From the NCBI GenBank assembly GCA_002394635.1, contig DGUK01000055.1, positions 1-59,180 of the forward strand: a DNA stretch of 59,180 nt, written 5' to 3'. Position 1 is the stretch's first letter; every line of letters begins with the position of its first letter. The DNA comes from Faecalitalea sp. UBA4312. GTDB lineage: Bacteria > Bacillota_I > Bacilli_A > Erysipelotrichales > Erysipelotrichaceae. The position numbers were made by a program, and so were the translations under genes. Below are positions 25,836 through 34,777 of this stretch, in pieces. The notes beneath the pieces were generated by a model. That model was not told the origin of the DNA. It saw only the letters and a program-made list of their open reading frames with translations, and did not search any database.

Positions 25836-27780
25836 AGCCATTTATCTCAATTTGGCAAAGAACAATCTGCGTAAAAATGCCCGCATGGTATTTCCTTATA
25901 TTGCTTCCAGTTCATTGACGACCATGATGTATTATATGATCTTATCTTTGTCCAGCAATGAAAAGCTGTCCCAAGTATTGGGAGGAGGCAACATGCAGCT
26001 GATCTTGAAATTCGGGGTTGTCGTGATTACGATCTTCGCGGTTATCTTTCTGTTTTATACCAATGGCTTCTTAATGAAACAGAGGAAGAAAGAATTAGGC
26101 TTATTCAATGTGCTGGGAATGGAAAAAGGGCATTTGACGAGGGTGATCTTTTATGAATCTGTCATGATGCTGACCATCAGCCTGCTGGCTGGACTGGGGT
26201 TTGGTATTCTATTGGATAAAGTATTATACCTGATCATCTTTAAGATGCTGAATATGGATATTATACTGGGATTTTATATTTCACCTGTATGTATCTTTCA
26301 GACAATTCTGACGATTGGCGTCATTTATGGTTTGATCTTTGTTCGTTCTGTATTCCAGATTGGCCGAACCAATCCAATAGAATGGATGAGAGAAGAAAGA
26401 GCAGGGCAAAAAGAGCCAAAAGCGTCCGTGCTGTTAACCATCCTTGGGTTTCTGTTTCTGGGTACGGGTTATTATCTGGCTATTACTGTAACAGATCCGC
26501 TGGAGGCGATAGCGTGGTTTTTTGTGGCCGTCGTCTGTGTCATATTCGGAACCTATTTATTGTTTACGACCGGAAGTATTTTTGTACTTAAGCTGTTAAA
26601 GAAAAAGAAATCGTTTTATTATCAAACCAGTCATTTTATTAACGTATCCAATATGATCTACCGGATGAAGCAGAATGCGGTCGGGTTAGCCAATATTTGT
26701 ATCTTATCGACAATGGTTTTGGTGACCTGTGCTACGACAGTGAGCTTATGGGTAGGGATCTCGGAAGTTGTTGACCGGTTATATACCAAGGATGTCATGA
26801 TGGATACGGTAAACGATACCGATATGGAGACGTTACTAAAAGATAAAGAGATTCCGATGGAACAGATTGAGAATTTTCAGACGCTAAACTTTGCCGCGAT
26901 AAAAAAAGAGGATCGTTTTCAGATGGGAATGACAAAGGAAAGTACGGATGATCAAGTAGTGTTTGTTGTGGTGGTGCCTGTACAGGACTATAACCAAAAT
27001 ATGGGGACAAATCTGCAGGTGGAGGATGATGAAATGGTCGTCCATTCGGATTATACGCTGTCGGATTCAATCCAACTGGCAGAAGATACATATACGATCA
27101 AAGAAACAGAAAAATCTGTGATGAAAGCTCTTCAAAATAAGATCGACAGCTATACATACCCGGGTTATATTTTTATCGTCAGTGATGCAACCTTCCATCA
27201 TTTAGATCAGCTGCAGAAAGAAGCGTATGGTTCGCACGCATCCTTGATTACCCACACCCTGTCTTTTGACTATCCAAAGAATACAGAGGCGGAGCTGTAC
27301 GACCAACGTATACAGGAAATCATGGAGAAAGATCCGGATGTGTTATATTCCTCTATGGATATAAAAACACTTGCTACCAAAGAGATCCGCTCTATGTTTG
27401 CGGGCCTTCTGTTTATTGGTATCTTCTTAAGCTTGTTGTTTTTGATGGCTGTTGTGTTGATTATGTATTATAAACAGATTACGGAAGGAAATGAAGACAA
27501 GAAACGATTTGAGATCTATAAGCAGGTCGGGTTGGAAAAGAAGGAGATCCAACATACGATCCGTACACAGGTATTGATGGTATTCTTTTTACCATTGGTG
27601 ACGGCCGGCATGCATATTATCTTTGCGTTTCCGATGATCAAACGTCTTTTGTCACTCTTCAATATGACTAATACACTACTATTCATGGCAACAACGAGTA
27701 TATGCTTCTTATTGTTCTCGGTTGTATATGTCCTGGTTTATGTGTTAAGTGCGAAGACATACTATGAAATTGTCGATTAA
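25828..27780 (+). CDS. BceB-like ABC permease (FtsX domains, large extracellular loop)
   Basis: This protein of about 650 residues has the BceB layout. An N-terminal membrane helix, two FtsX-type groups (for example MKQRKKELGLFNVLGMEKG) and a large extracellular domain between the seventh and eighth helices (roughly 310-520) are visible. It likely binds peptide antibiotics bound to lipid II-cycle intermediates. Start GTG 25828 (reads MNRAIYLNLAKNN) has AGGTGG 8 nt upstream; in-frame GTGs at 25816-25822 sit on that Shine-Dalgarno. GTGAATAG overlaps the bceA stop. Confidence 0.85.
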   Translation: MNRAIYLNLAKNNLRKNARMVFPYIASSSLTTMMYYMILSLSSNEKLSQVLGGGNMQLILKFGVVVITIFAVIFLFYTNGFLMKQRKKELGLFNVLGMEKGHLTRVIFYESVMMLTISLLAGLGFGILLDKVLYLIIFKMLNMDIILGFYISPVCIFQTILTIGVIYGLIFVRSVFQIGRTNPIEWMREERAGQKEPKASVLLTILGFLFLGTGYYLAITVTDPLEAIAWFFVAVVCVIFGTYLLFTTGSIFVLKLLKKKKSFYYQTSHFINVSNMIYRMKQNAVGLANICILSTMVLVTCATTVSLWVGISEVVDRLYTKDVMMDTVNDTDMETLLKDKEIPMEQIENFQTLNFAAIKKEDRFQMGMTKESTDDQVVFVVVVPVQDYNQNMGTNLQVEDDEMVVHSDYTLSDSIQLAEDTYTIKETEKSVMKALQNKIDSYTYPGYIFIVSDATFHHLDQLQKEAYGSHASLITHTLSFDYPKNTEAELYDQRIQEIMEKDPDVLYSSMDIKTLATKEIRSMFAGLLFIGIFLSLLFLMAVVLIMYYKQITEGNEDKKRFEIYKQVGLEKKEIQHTIRTQVLMVFFLPLVTAGMHIIFAFPMIKRLLSLFNMTNTLLFMATTSICFLLFSVVYVLVYVLSAKTYYEIVD

Positions 27781-27784
27781 AGGC

Positions 27785-27813
27785 TTGAAAGTAAGGGAAA
27801 TGACTGCTATAAT
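27785..27813 (+). promoter_or_regulatory. Promoter of rpmE
   Basis: TTGAAA (27785-27790), a 17-bp spacer and TATAAT (27808-27813) preceded by TGC form one of the best promoters in the window. The start is near 27820. Confidence 0.75.
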
Positions 27814-27826
27814 CAAAACGCACTTA

Positions 27827-27851
27827 CTTTAAACTCGAATGAAGTTTAAGG
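27827..27851 (+). promoter_or_regulatory. Hairpin in the rpmE leader
   Basis: CTTTAAACT pairs with AGTTTAAGG (one G-U) around a CGAATGA loop, just upstream of the AAGGAGG ribosome site. It could be an L31 autoregulatory leader. Confidence 0.4.
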
Positions 27852-27867
27852 CGGAAGGAGGACAAAC

Positions 27868-28077
27868 ATGAAAAAAGGTATTCATCCGAACTACCATAAA
27901 GTTAAATGTGTTTGTACATCTTGTGGCGCTGAATTCGAAACAGGCAGCACGATCAAAGGCGATGTAATGCGTGTGGACACTTGTTCCAACTGTCATCCGT
28001 TCTTCACAGGTCGTCAGCGTTTCGCGGCAGCTCAGGGACGTATTGAGAAGTTTAACAAGAAATATGGTTTGAAATAG
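27868..28077 (+). CDS. rpmE: Ribosomal protein L31 (zinc-binding type)
   Basis: The 69-residue product is bacterial L31 of the zinc-binding class: [12 protein letters not shown], a CVCTSC cluster (C14, C16, C19), a second pair C39/C42 in [10 protein letters not shown], then TGRQRF and the basic end NKKYGLK. It bridges the 30S and 50S subunits. It has a strong promoter, a strong AAGGAGG ribosome site and its own terminator. Confidence 0.97.
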   Translation: MKKGIHPNYHKVKCVCTSCGAEFETGSTIKGDVMRVDTCSNCHPFFTGRQRFAAAQGRIEKFNKKYGLK

Positions 28078-28090
28078 GAATTGTATAATA

Positions 28091-28118
28091 TCAGCATCTT
28101 CAGATGCTGATTTTTTTT
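28091..28118 (+). terminator. Intrinsic terminator after rpmE
   Basis: TCAGCATCT pairs with AGATGCTGA, followed by T8. Confidence 0.9.
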
Positions 28119-28149
28119 GTCGTAAAAAAATATAAAAGTAATAGAAAAT

Positions 28150-29328
28150 ATGGATAAACCAATGAAGTGCCTGCGCTGTCATAATACAGATCCTACTTTC
28201 TTTTACAAGGATCATGGAAGCTGGTATTGTCGAAAGTGTATTTCCTTTTCACGTCTGGATGCAGGCTTACATTTACAAAAACATGTGTATCGATCTCGAA
28301 AAGTATCTGTACGCCCGAAAATGAAATTTGCGTATACAAAGGCACAGAAACAAATTGTTCAACAGATCCTGGATGGCCTTCGACAAAAGAAGGATCTGTT
28401 CGTATATGCGGCTACCGGTGCCGGAAAAACAGAAATCACCTATGAAGCCATCTGTATGTATCTAGCGGAAGGAAAAAAGGTCGGCTTTGCGATCAGTCGA
28501 AGGCAGGTGGTCCTGGAAATTACGGAAAGACTGCGTCAGGCATTCCCGTCCTTGTCGGTTGTTCCTGTAACCAAAGGATATACCGATGTTATCGATGGCG
28601 ATATTATCGTCTGTACGATGCATCAGCTGTATCGCTATCCGTCTACCTTTGATCTTCTGATCTATGATGAAGTGGATGCCTTTCCTTTTGCGGGCAATGA
28701 AGTTTTGAAACAAATCTCTTTGCAGTCATGTAAAGGACAGCGCCTATATTTAAGCGCAACGCCGGATGAAGAGAATTTTAAGGAAATCGAAAAAGGCTCG
28801 ATGAAGATGGTCTGTCTGTTTGAAAGACCGCATCAACATCCTTTAATAGTGCCACAGGTAAGTAAGGGTTCCTGGATCGCGCAAATCGTATGGATCCTTT
28901 TCTATTGCAGGCAATGGGTCAAGGATAAGAAACAGATCCTTGTGTTTGTACCGCGTAAGAAGGATGCCGAAAGAATAGCTCATCTGCTGACTCTGCTGGT
29001 CAGGGTAAAGCCGATCCACTCCGATACACTGGATAAAGATGAAATCATGGAACAATTTCATCACAAGGAGCTGGATGTTCTGGTTTGTACCACCTTGTTG
29101 GAAAGAGGCATTACCGTACCAAGCGTACAGGTATTGGTTTACCATGCCGATCACAGTGTATTCACGACAGCCAGCTTGATCCAGATCTTCGGGAGAGTCG
29201 GACGAAGCTTTCAAGATCCGGAAGGAAGGGGAATCTGTTTATGTCAAACCGCCAGCGACTCGATACGTGGCTGCATTCGACAGCTGCAGTGGATGAACCG
29301 GTCTGCACGATCTGCGGCCAGCCGTTAG
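28150..29328 (+). CDS. comFA: ComFA-like DEAD-box helicase of DNA uptake
   Basis: This 392-residue ATPase resembles ComFA, which drives single-stranded DNA across the membrane during competence. An N-terminal four-cysteine zinc site (CLRCHN and WYCRKC) is followed by Walker A (AATGAGKTE), a DEVDAFPF box in place of DEAD, SATP, and the C-terminal QIFGRVGRS motif. The upstream TATAAA (28131-28136) would leave a leader of only about 7 nt without a Shine-Dalgarno. It overlaps comFC by 88 nt. Confidence 0.88.
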   Translation: MDKPMKCLRCHNTDPTFFYKDHGSWYCRKCISFSRLDAGLHLQKHVYRSRKVSVRPKMKFAYTKAQKQIVQQILDGLRQKKDLFVYAATGAGKTEITYEAICMYLAEGKKVGFAISRRQVVLEITERLRQAFPSLSVVPVTKGYTDVIDGDIIVCTMHQLYRYPSTFDLLIYDEVDAFPFAGNEVLKQISLQSCKGQRLYLSATPDEENFKEIEKGSMKMVCLFERPHQHPLIVPQVSKGSWIAQIVWILFYCRQWVKDKKQILVFVPRKKDAERIAHLLTLLVRVKPIHSDTLDKDEIMEQFHHKELDVLVCTTLLERGITVPSVQVLVYHADHSVFTTASLIQIFGRVGRSFQDPEGRGICLCQTASDSIRGCIRQLQWMNRSARSAASR

Positions 29329-29921
29329 ACTGGATTACCGACTTATTTGAAGCGGATATTCTATGTAGAGAGTGTCGGGAACAGTTTCTTGTTCATAAAA
29401 AGATATATCAAATACAGGGAATCTGCTGGTGTGTGCTCTATGAATACAACGAATGGCTGGAACGCTTGTTATTTCAGTACAAGGAACAAAAAGATATTGC
29501 CCTGGCACCTGTCTTTTTGTATCCGTATCGAAAGAAAATAAGAAAGGCCTTTCGCAATTATGATGTCTGTGTGGTATGCAGTTCTGAACAAAAGCGTCTA
29601 GAGAGAGGATTTGAACCTGTCATTGAGATATTGAAGCCCCAAAATGTGTATTCTCCGCTATATAAGACAAGGGACAGAAAACAAAGTTCGGCAAAAAAAA
29701 GCGAAAGAAATGAAATTTATAGTGTTATTCAAAGAAAAATGGTGTATCCTTTTATTCATCAATCCATTGTATTAGCTGATGACGTTTGTACGACCGGAGC
29801 AACACTGATGGCATCTTGTCGGTTGTTGCAGCCCAAAAAAGTATTTGTGCTGGCAGCGCATCCACTTTGGATTGAAGAACATAAAGGGAACGTAGTGACA
29901 AACCAAAGATGGATTTGGTAG
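29241..29921 (+). CDS. comFC: ComFC-like phosphoribosyltransferase-fold competence protein
   Basis: This 226-residue protein has the ComFC/GntX layout: an N-terminal zinc-ribbon-like part (CTICGQ and CRECRE) and a phosphoribosyltransferase-fold domain with the PRPP-loop signature VLADDVCTTGATL near 175-188. ATG 29241 (MSNRQRLDTWL) was chosen because AAGGGG lies upstream; the longer in-frame version would overlap comFA even more. ComFC acts with ComFA in DNA uptake. Confidence 0.85.
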   Translation: MSNRQRLDTWLHSTAAVDEPVCTICGQPLDWITDLFEADILCRECREQFLVHKKIYQIQGICWCVLYEYNEWLERLLFQYKEQKDIALAPVFLYPYRKKIRKAFRNYDVCVVCSSEQKRLERGFEPVIEILKPQNVYSPLYKTRDRKQSSAKKSERNEIYSVIQRKMVYPFIHQSIVLADDVCTTGATLMASCRLLQPKKVFVLAAHPLWIEEHKGNVVTNQRWIW

Positions 29922-29945
29922 AATACATGGTAAAGGGGACACATC

Positions 29946-31175
29946 ATGAGAAGGACAAAAGACGAGCTGTCGGAATTGATTGATGAGATAGAAAACGATG
30001 ATACTCTTCATCGGAAGATGGCAGCTTTTAAAGCGAAAAAAGATCGGAAATCGCGTCTGGAAAAGAATAAAAAGAAGGCGGAAGCCGTAGTTATAGAAAC
30101 ACCGACAGAACCGGTTAAAAAACCAATCGTTCTGCAAAGAGAAGATACACAAAGTGAATTAGGAAAAACCAAGGTGATGGGAGCCACTGTTGTGCCGGCG
30201 GAAGAAAGCGCAGGAAAGACGGCGGTTTTTGATCCGGGAGAAATTGAAGAAAAGAAGACAACACAGAATCAGACAGTCGTTTTGGATGATCAGGAAATAC
30301 AGACATTATTGGAAGAGGATGAAGATACACCGGTGATCCAAAGAAAGATCATTCATAAGAAAAAGGCGTCGACAAACAAACAAGCTTCCGGATCGTTCCA
30401 AAAAGTTCTTGTAGCGGCTCTCAGTGTTGTGCTGTTGGTTGCGTTGATGGGCGGATTGTTCTATCTGATTAACAATGGCACTTTATTCGGTGAACGAACA
30501 GAGGAAGTAGAAACCCAGGAGTATAAGGAATTATTGGAATGGGCAGAATCATACAATACGTTAAGTGAAAGCGAAAAGGACCGGATCATCGAGTTTGAGA
30601 GTGTATATAACCATCTGTCCAAAACGCAGAAGGAAACGATCGATGATACCTTGATGGAGCGTACCGGAAAGACGTTTAACCAGCTTTTGGCACAGGCGAA
30701 ATCCTCCAAGAAAAAGAATTCCAAGAACAACAATGTGAAATCCGCAGAAGAAAAAGCGAAAATCAAAGATCAGATTTCTTCTTTGCAGCAACAGCTGGCT
30801 GCGGCGCAGAAAACGTATGACGATGCGAGTGCTCAGATAGCGGATCTGCAAACACAGATCGATTCTTTAAATGAAGACCTGGCAAAATATGACATGACAC
30901 AGCTGCAGGCGGATGTAGATGCTGCGACTGCCGCATACAATGCTCTAGGAAGCGATAATGAGTATGGTTCTTTGGAGGCGTATCCGGATTATATTGCGGC
31001 GATGGATGCATACAATCAGCAGTATCAAGCAATGACGGCAGTACAAAGCCAGATTGATTCTCTGACTCTTCAGCAGCAGCAGTACCAGACGAATATGGAG
31101 ACAGCCGCGCAATCCATCAATGATTATACAAACCAAATAAGCAATCTGCAAAATGAGCTAAATCAGTATTCTTAG
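29946..31175 (+). CDS. Unknown one-pass membrane protein with coiled-coil extracellular part
   Basis: I do not recognise this 409-residue protein. The N-terminal 150 residues are highly charged and predicted cytoplasmic; a single membrane helix spans about 152-175. After it come a helical region (190-250), a lysine/asparagine linker (252-265) and long Q/A-rich coiled coils (about 268-345 and 370-409). The cytoplasmic part has three similar T-x-V spots (KTKVMGA, KTAVFD, QTVVLDD). TAGAAT and AAAGGGGA precede the ATG, and a terminator follows. A cell-envelope or division scaffold is possible, but nothing proves it. Confidence 0.7.
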   Translation: MRRTKDELSELIDEIENDDTLHRKMAAFKAKKDRKSRLEKNKKKAEAVVIETPTEPVKKPIVLQREDTQSELGKTKVMGATVVPAEESAGKTAVFDPGEIEEKKTTQNQTVVLDDQEIQTLLEEDEDTPVIQRKIIHKKKASTNKQASGSFQKVLVAALSVVLLVALMGGLFYLINNGTLFGERTEEVETQEYKELLEWAESYNTLSESEKDRIIEFESVYNHLSKTQKETIDDTLMERTGKTFNQLLAQAKSSKKKNSKNNNVKSAEEKAKIKDQISSLQQQLAAAQKTYDDASAQIADLQTQIDSLNEDLAKYDMTQLQADVDAATAAYNALGSDNEYGSLEAYPDYIAAMDAYNQQYQAMTAVQSQIDSLTLQQQQYQTNMETAAQSINDYTNQISNLQNELNQYS

Positions 31176-31205
31176 GTCATAGTGATGGCTATGACCTCTT
31201 TTCTT
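31174..31205 (+). terminator. Intrinsic terminator after the coiled-coil gene
   Basis: AGGTCATAG pairs with CTATGACCT around TGATGG, followed by CTTTTCTT. Confidence 0.75.
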
Positions 31206-31264
31206 GTGTGGACAAGGAAAGAAGAGGATTTTTGTAAATTTTGGTATGAATGGATATAAAATTT

Positions 31265-31273
31265 TGTTAGAAT
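31265..31273 (+). promoter_or_regulatory. Extended -10 of glmU operon
   Basis: TGTTAGAAT, with the expected start near 31280 and AGGTGAT ribosome site at 31290-31296. Confidence 0.5.
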
Positions 31274-31299
31274 ATGTAATACGAGAGATAGGTGATGAA

Positions 31300-32652
31300 A
31301 TGCGTAACGCGATTATCTTAGCTGCCGGAAAAGGCACCAGGATGAAATCTTCTCAAAGTAAGGTCATGCATACGATCATCGATCGTCCGATGTTGGCATA
31401 TATTATTGATGCCTTAAAAGCGGTGGACGTTCAGCGGATCGTTGTTGTGGTTGGCTATCAAGCTGAAAGCATTCAGTCGGTATTTACCGATGTGGAATAC
31501 GCTTTACAGCAGCCGCAGCTGGGAACCGGCCATGCGGTCATGCAGTGCACACAACTGAAGGATGCACCAGGAGATACATTAGTGATCAACGGGGATGGCC
31601 CGTGTATACAGCCGGAAACATTAGAGGCCTTATTTCAAGCAAATCAGTCAGCTTCTCTGACATTGTTGACCGCCAAGCTGGAGGATGGAAAATCCTATGG
31701 GCGGATCGTTCGTGATGAAAACGGCAATGTCACGGCTATTGTAGAAGCGAAGGACTGTACGCCGGAACAAAGAGAGATCAACGAAATCAATGCAGGCATG
31801 TATTGTTTTAACAATAAAGATTTATTTGATAATCTGGATAAACTACAGACAAATAATGCACAGAATGAATATTATTTAACAGATATGGTTTCTATTCTTG
31901 CCGGACAAGGAAAACGAGTCAATGGCATGGTGATTGAAAACAGGGATGAAGTAATGGGTATCAACGATTGTCTGGAACTTCATACCGCATATGAGTGGAT
32001 GAAAAAGAAGATCAATACACACTGGATGAAAGAAGGAGTACAGATTGTGGATCCGAATCGTACGGTTATCGGAAAAGATGTTACGATCGGACACGATGTC
32101 ATCATTCATCCAAACGTAGAGCTCCTGTCAAAAACAAGGATTGGAAATCATGTGGAAATATTGCCGGGATCTTATATAAAAGATTCTGTTATTGAAGATG
32201 ATGTTCGAATTGAGTCTAGTGAGATTACCGATGCCCATGTGGGATCAGGCACAACGGTCGGCCCCATGGCGCATTTGCGAAATCATACAAATGTCGGATG
32301 CAATTGTCGCATAGGGAACTTCGTGGAATTCAAGAATACGAATTTTGGTGACGGTTCCAAGTGTGCACATTTAACATATATCGGAGATTGTGACGTAGGT
32401 AAAAATGTCAATATTGGATGTGGTGTGGTTACTGTCAATTATGATGGGAAAGAAAAGCACCGTACAGTAATCAAAGACGGGGCCTTTATCGGGTCAAATG
32501 TCAATTTGATTGCTCCGGTAACCATAGGAGCCAATGCGTTACTGGCTGCTGGAAGCACAATTACCGACGATGTGGAGGATGGCGATATGGGTATCGCGCG
32601 ATCGCATCAGAGTATAAAGCACGGTTTTGGTGATTTATACAAAAATAAATAG
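31300..32652 (+). CDS. glmU: Bifunctional UDP-GlcNAc pyrophosphorylase/GlcN-1-P acetyltransferase
   Basis: This 450-residue enzyme acetylates glucosamine-1-phosphate and couples it to UTP to give UDP-GlcNAc for cell wall synthesis. The uridyltransferase domain begins LAAGKGTRMKS and has the NGDGP metal region. The C-terminal left-handed beta-helix shows hexapeptide repeats and the acetyltransferase stretch (HLTYIGDCDVG, NVNIGCGVVTVNYDG). The ATG at 31300 has an AGGTGAT ribosome site; an upstream in-frame extension to 31204 lies ahead of the promoter and is rejected. Confidence 0.96.
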   Translation: MRNAIILAAGKGTRMKSSQSKVMHTIIDRPMLAYIIDALKAVDVQRIVVVVGYQAESIQSVFTDVEYALQQPQLGTGHAVMQCTQLKDAPGDTLVINGDGPCIQPETLEALFQANQSASLTLLTAKLEDGKSYGRIVRDENGNVTAIVEAKDCTPEQREINEINAGMYCFNNKDLFDNLDKLQTNNAQNEYYLTDMVSILAGQGKRVNGMVIENRDEVMGINDCLELHTAYEWMKKKINTHWMKEGVQIVDPNRTVIGKDVTIGHDVIIHPNVELLSKTRIGNHVEILPGSYIKDSVIEDDVRIESSEITDAHVGSGTTVGPMAHLRNHTNVGCNCRIGNFVEFKNTNFGDGSKCAHLTYIGDCDVGKNVNIGCGVVTVNYDGKEKHRTVIKDGAFIGSNVNLIAPVTIGANALLAAGSTITDDVEDGDMGIARSHQSIKHGFGDLYKNK

Positions 32653-32673
32653 AGAGGAAGCCGAGAGAACATT

Positions 32674-33639
32674 ATGGAAAAAACAACAATTTTTGCGCTA
32701 TCTGCCAGTAGAGGATTAGCAGAAGAAATTTGTCAGGAGTTAGATTTACCATTAGGAAATATCAGTGTTAATCATTTTGCGGACAAGGAAATCCTGGTTA
32801 CGCCAATGGAAGCGGTTCGAGGAAAACATGTATATCTGGTACAAAGCACCAACAACCCTGTTAATGACAATTTAATGGAGTTGATGATTGCGATCGACTC
32901 TTTAAAAAGAGCCAGTGCTAAGAGCATTACCGCCATCATCCCTTATTTCGGATATGCCCGGCAAGACCGAAAAGCAGCGCCACGGCAGCCGATTACCGCA
33001 AAGCTGGTGGCATCATTGATTGAAAGAGCCGGAGCAGATCGAGTTGTAACCATTGATTTACATGCAGCGCAGATCCAGGGGTTCTTTGATATTCCTGTGG
33101 ATGATATTGCAGCAAATAACTTAATAGGGACTTATTTTAAACATTCGATTAAAGGTAAAGATACACAATACGTTGTTGTTTCTCCAGATCATGGTGGAGC
33201 TGTACGTGCGCGTAAATTAGCAGAATATCTGCATGCGCCAATGGCGATCATCGATAAGCGTCGTCCGAAGCCAAACGTGGCCGTAGCGATGAACTTAATT
33301 GGTGATGTTGCCGGAAAAGAAGCCATTATTATCGATGATATGGTCGATACCGGGGGAACGATTTCTTCTGGTGTACAAATGTTAAAAGATCATGGGGCTA
33401 CGGCTGTTAATGTAGCTTGTTCACATGCCATTTTGTCCGGACCGGCCATTGAAAGATTGAGAAATTGTGGATTGAAAGAATTCGTTTGTACAAACACGAT
33501 CGATCAGTCCAGTCATCTGGATGAATTCCCGGAAATGAAGATCATTTCCGTAGCACCGTTGATGGCGCGTCTGATCCGTGCTGTAGAGTATAAGACTTCT
33601 TTGTCGGCAGCGTTAAAGTCAGCTTATGGAGCCGACTAA
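32674..33639 (+). CDS. prs: Ribose-phosphate pyrophosphokinase
   Basis: This 321-residue enzyme makes PRPP from ribose-5-phosphate and ATP. Class I signatures are the flexible-loop YFGYARQDRK, DLHAAQIQGFFDIPVD, and the PRPP site IIIDDMVDTGGTIS. The glmU-prs order is the same as in Bacillus. GAGAGGAAG lies upstream but at a long spacing. Its end overlaps the next gene by 14 nt. Confidence 0.97.
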   Translation: MEKTTIFALSASRGLAEEICQELDLPLGNISVNHFADKEILVTPMEAVRGKHVYLVQSTNNPVNDNLMELMIAIDSLKRASAKSITAIIPYFGYARQDRKAAPRQPITAKLVASLIERAGADRVVTIDLHAAQIQGFFDIPVDDIAANNLIGTYFKHSIKGKDTQYVVVSPDHGGAVRARKLAEYLHAPMAIIDKRRPKPNVAVAMNLIGDVAGKEAIIIDDMVDTGGTISSGVQMLKDHGATAVNVACSHAILSGPAIERLRNCGLKEFVCTNTIDQSSHLDEFPEMKIISVAPLMARLIRAVEYKTSLSAALKSAYGAD

Positions 33640-33985
33640 AGTACTCTTTATCGGTTATCCGAAATGTTCAACCTGTCGTAAGTGTTATAAGGCACTGCAG
33701 GACCTGGGCATTGATGCCGACTACAGGAATATAAAAGAAGAAAATCCAACAGCGGATGAAATCCGTCATTGGATCTCTCAGGGTGTGGATATTAACCAGC
33801 TGTTTAATACTAGTGGACAATTATATCGCGCCAATAACGTAAAGGAGAAAAGAAAGACATACACTGAAGACCAGCTGATCGAGCTGCTGGCCAGCGATGG
33901 AATGTATGTGAAGCGTCCGATTGTGATAGGAAAGAACCGGATTATTATCGGGAATAAACCGGATGCATATACTTCTTTAAAATAA
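33626..33985 (+). CDS. ArsC/Spx-family protein
   Basis: This 119-residue thioredoxin-fold protein has the redox motif CSTC near the N-terminus (GYPKCSTCRKC) and the family RPIVIG segment near 95. The absence of a recognisable RNA-polymerase-contact region and the general form suggest a YusI/ArsC-type reductase rather than the regulator Spx, but the distinction is not secure. Its start lies within prs (14-nt overlap, no Shine-Dalgarno), so translation is probably coupled. Its end overlaps tatD by 9 nt. Confidence 0.8.
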   Translation: MEPTKVLFIGYPKCSTCRKCYKALQDLGIDADYRNIKEENPTADEIRHWISQGVDINQLFNTSGQLYRANNVKEKRKTYTEDQLIELLASDGMYVKRPIVIGKNRIIIGNKPDAYTSLK

Positions 33986-34726
33986 CGAAAGAAAATTCCT
34001 TTGAATCTGTGAACAAACGGTTTCAAGTGCCAACTGTTTGATTTCACAGATTTTTTTTGTGACATATTCGACATACATTGGTTCGTTTTTTTGCCCACGA
34101 AAAGGAACCGGTGTTAAAAACGGGCTATCTGTTTCACTTAAGATTCGATCAATCGGACATTCCTTGACACAGAGAACATTCTTTCTTGCGTTTTTAAAGG
34201 TGATCGGGCCGGCAAAGGAAATCATCGAATCCATCTTCAGACATTCCTTCATGGTTTCCTTTGAACCGGAAAAACAATGAAAAATGATTGGTGTTTTCGC
34301 GTGTTGTTTCAGAATGGACAAAGTGTCCAGGGTAGCATTTCGCATATGGATCGAAACAGGCAGACCAGCTTGGTTGGCCATGTGCAGTTGTCGGATCAGG
34401 AGTTCCTTTTGTCTTTCTTTAAAGGAGCTATCCCAGTAATAGTCCAGACCGATTTCTCCCAGGCAGTCCAGTTGGTGCTGATCCAGGGCCTTTTGCAGTT
34501 TGATCAAATGATCTTCGGTGATGGCATTAGCATCCTGGGGATGCCATCCCCAAGCAATTTTAAACCGTTTCGGATCTTCTTTTTTATAAATTAAAGCTCT
34601 TTGAAATTCTTCTTCATTCGTACACATGATCATGGCATAGCTCACTTTTTCCATGTTGCGTAATACGTCTTCCTTACGTTGAAATAATTCATCGAATGTC
34701 AAATGACAATGGCTGTCTACATACAT
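33977..34726 (-). CDS. tatD: TatD-family DNase
   Basis: This 249-residue metal-dependent hydrolase of the TIM-barrel TatD family is implicated in DNA repair or apoptosis-like nucleolysis. Metal-ligand motifs are DSHCHL at the N-terminus, GEIGLDYYWD, SIHMRNA, HCFSG and ETDSPFLTPVP. AGGAGTTG precedes the ATG. It is convergent with the glmU-prs-ArsC operon, whose terminator lies inside this gene. Confidence 0.93.
   Translation of the reverse strand: MYVDSHCHLTFDELFQRKEDVLRNMEKVSYAMIMCTNEEEFQRALIYKKEDPKRFKIAWGWHPQDANAITEDHLIKLQKALDQHQLDCLGEIGLDYYWDSSFKERQKELLIRQLHMANQAGLPVSIHMRNATLDTLSILKQHAKTPIIFHCFSGSKETMKECLKMDSMISFAGPITFKNARKNVLCVKECPIDRILSETDSPFLTPVPFRGQKNEPMYVEYVTKKICEIKQLALETVCSQIQRNFLSLF
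34004..34058 (+). terminator. Plus-strand terminator embedded in the tatD 3' region
   Basis: AATCTGTGA (34004-34012) pairs with TCACAGATT (34044-34052); an inner CAAAC/GTTTG helix extends it and T8 follows. It would end the glmU-prs-ArsC transcript antisense to tatD. Confidence 0.65.
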
Positions 34727-34768
34727 AAAAAAACAACTCCTTTTTGTGATATTATTTTATCATTGACG

Positions 34769-34777
34769 TGGTAATAT
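34769..34777 (+). promoter_or_regulatory. Extended -10 of mgtE
   Basis: TGGTAATAT lies upstream of the GGAGGTGA ribosome site. The leader (about 20 nt) is too short for an M-box magnesium riboswitch. Confidence 0.5.

Noticed and set aside
28084..28089. TATAAT just after rpmE
   Set aside because: It lies only a few bases before the rpmE terminator and would yield an RNA of almost no length.
34125..34145. Partial parS-like string (TGTTTCAC) near 34128
   Set aside because: Only the left half matches; the right half GTGAAACA is absent, and it lies in tatD coding sequence.
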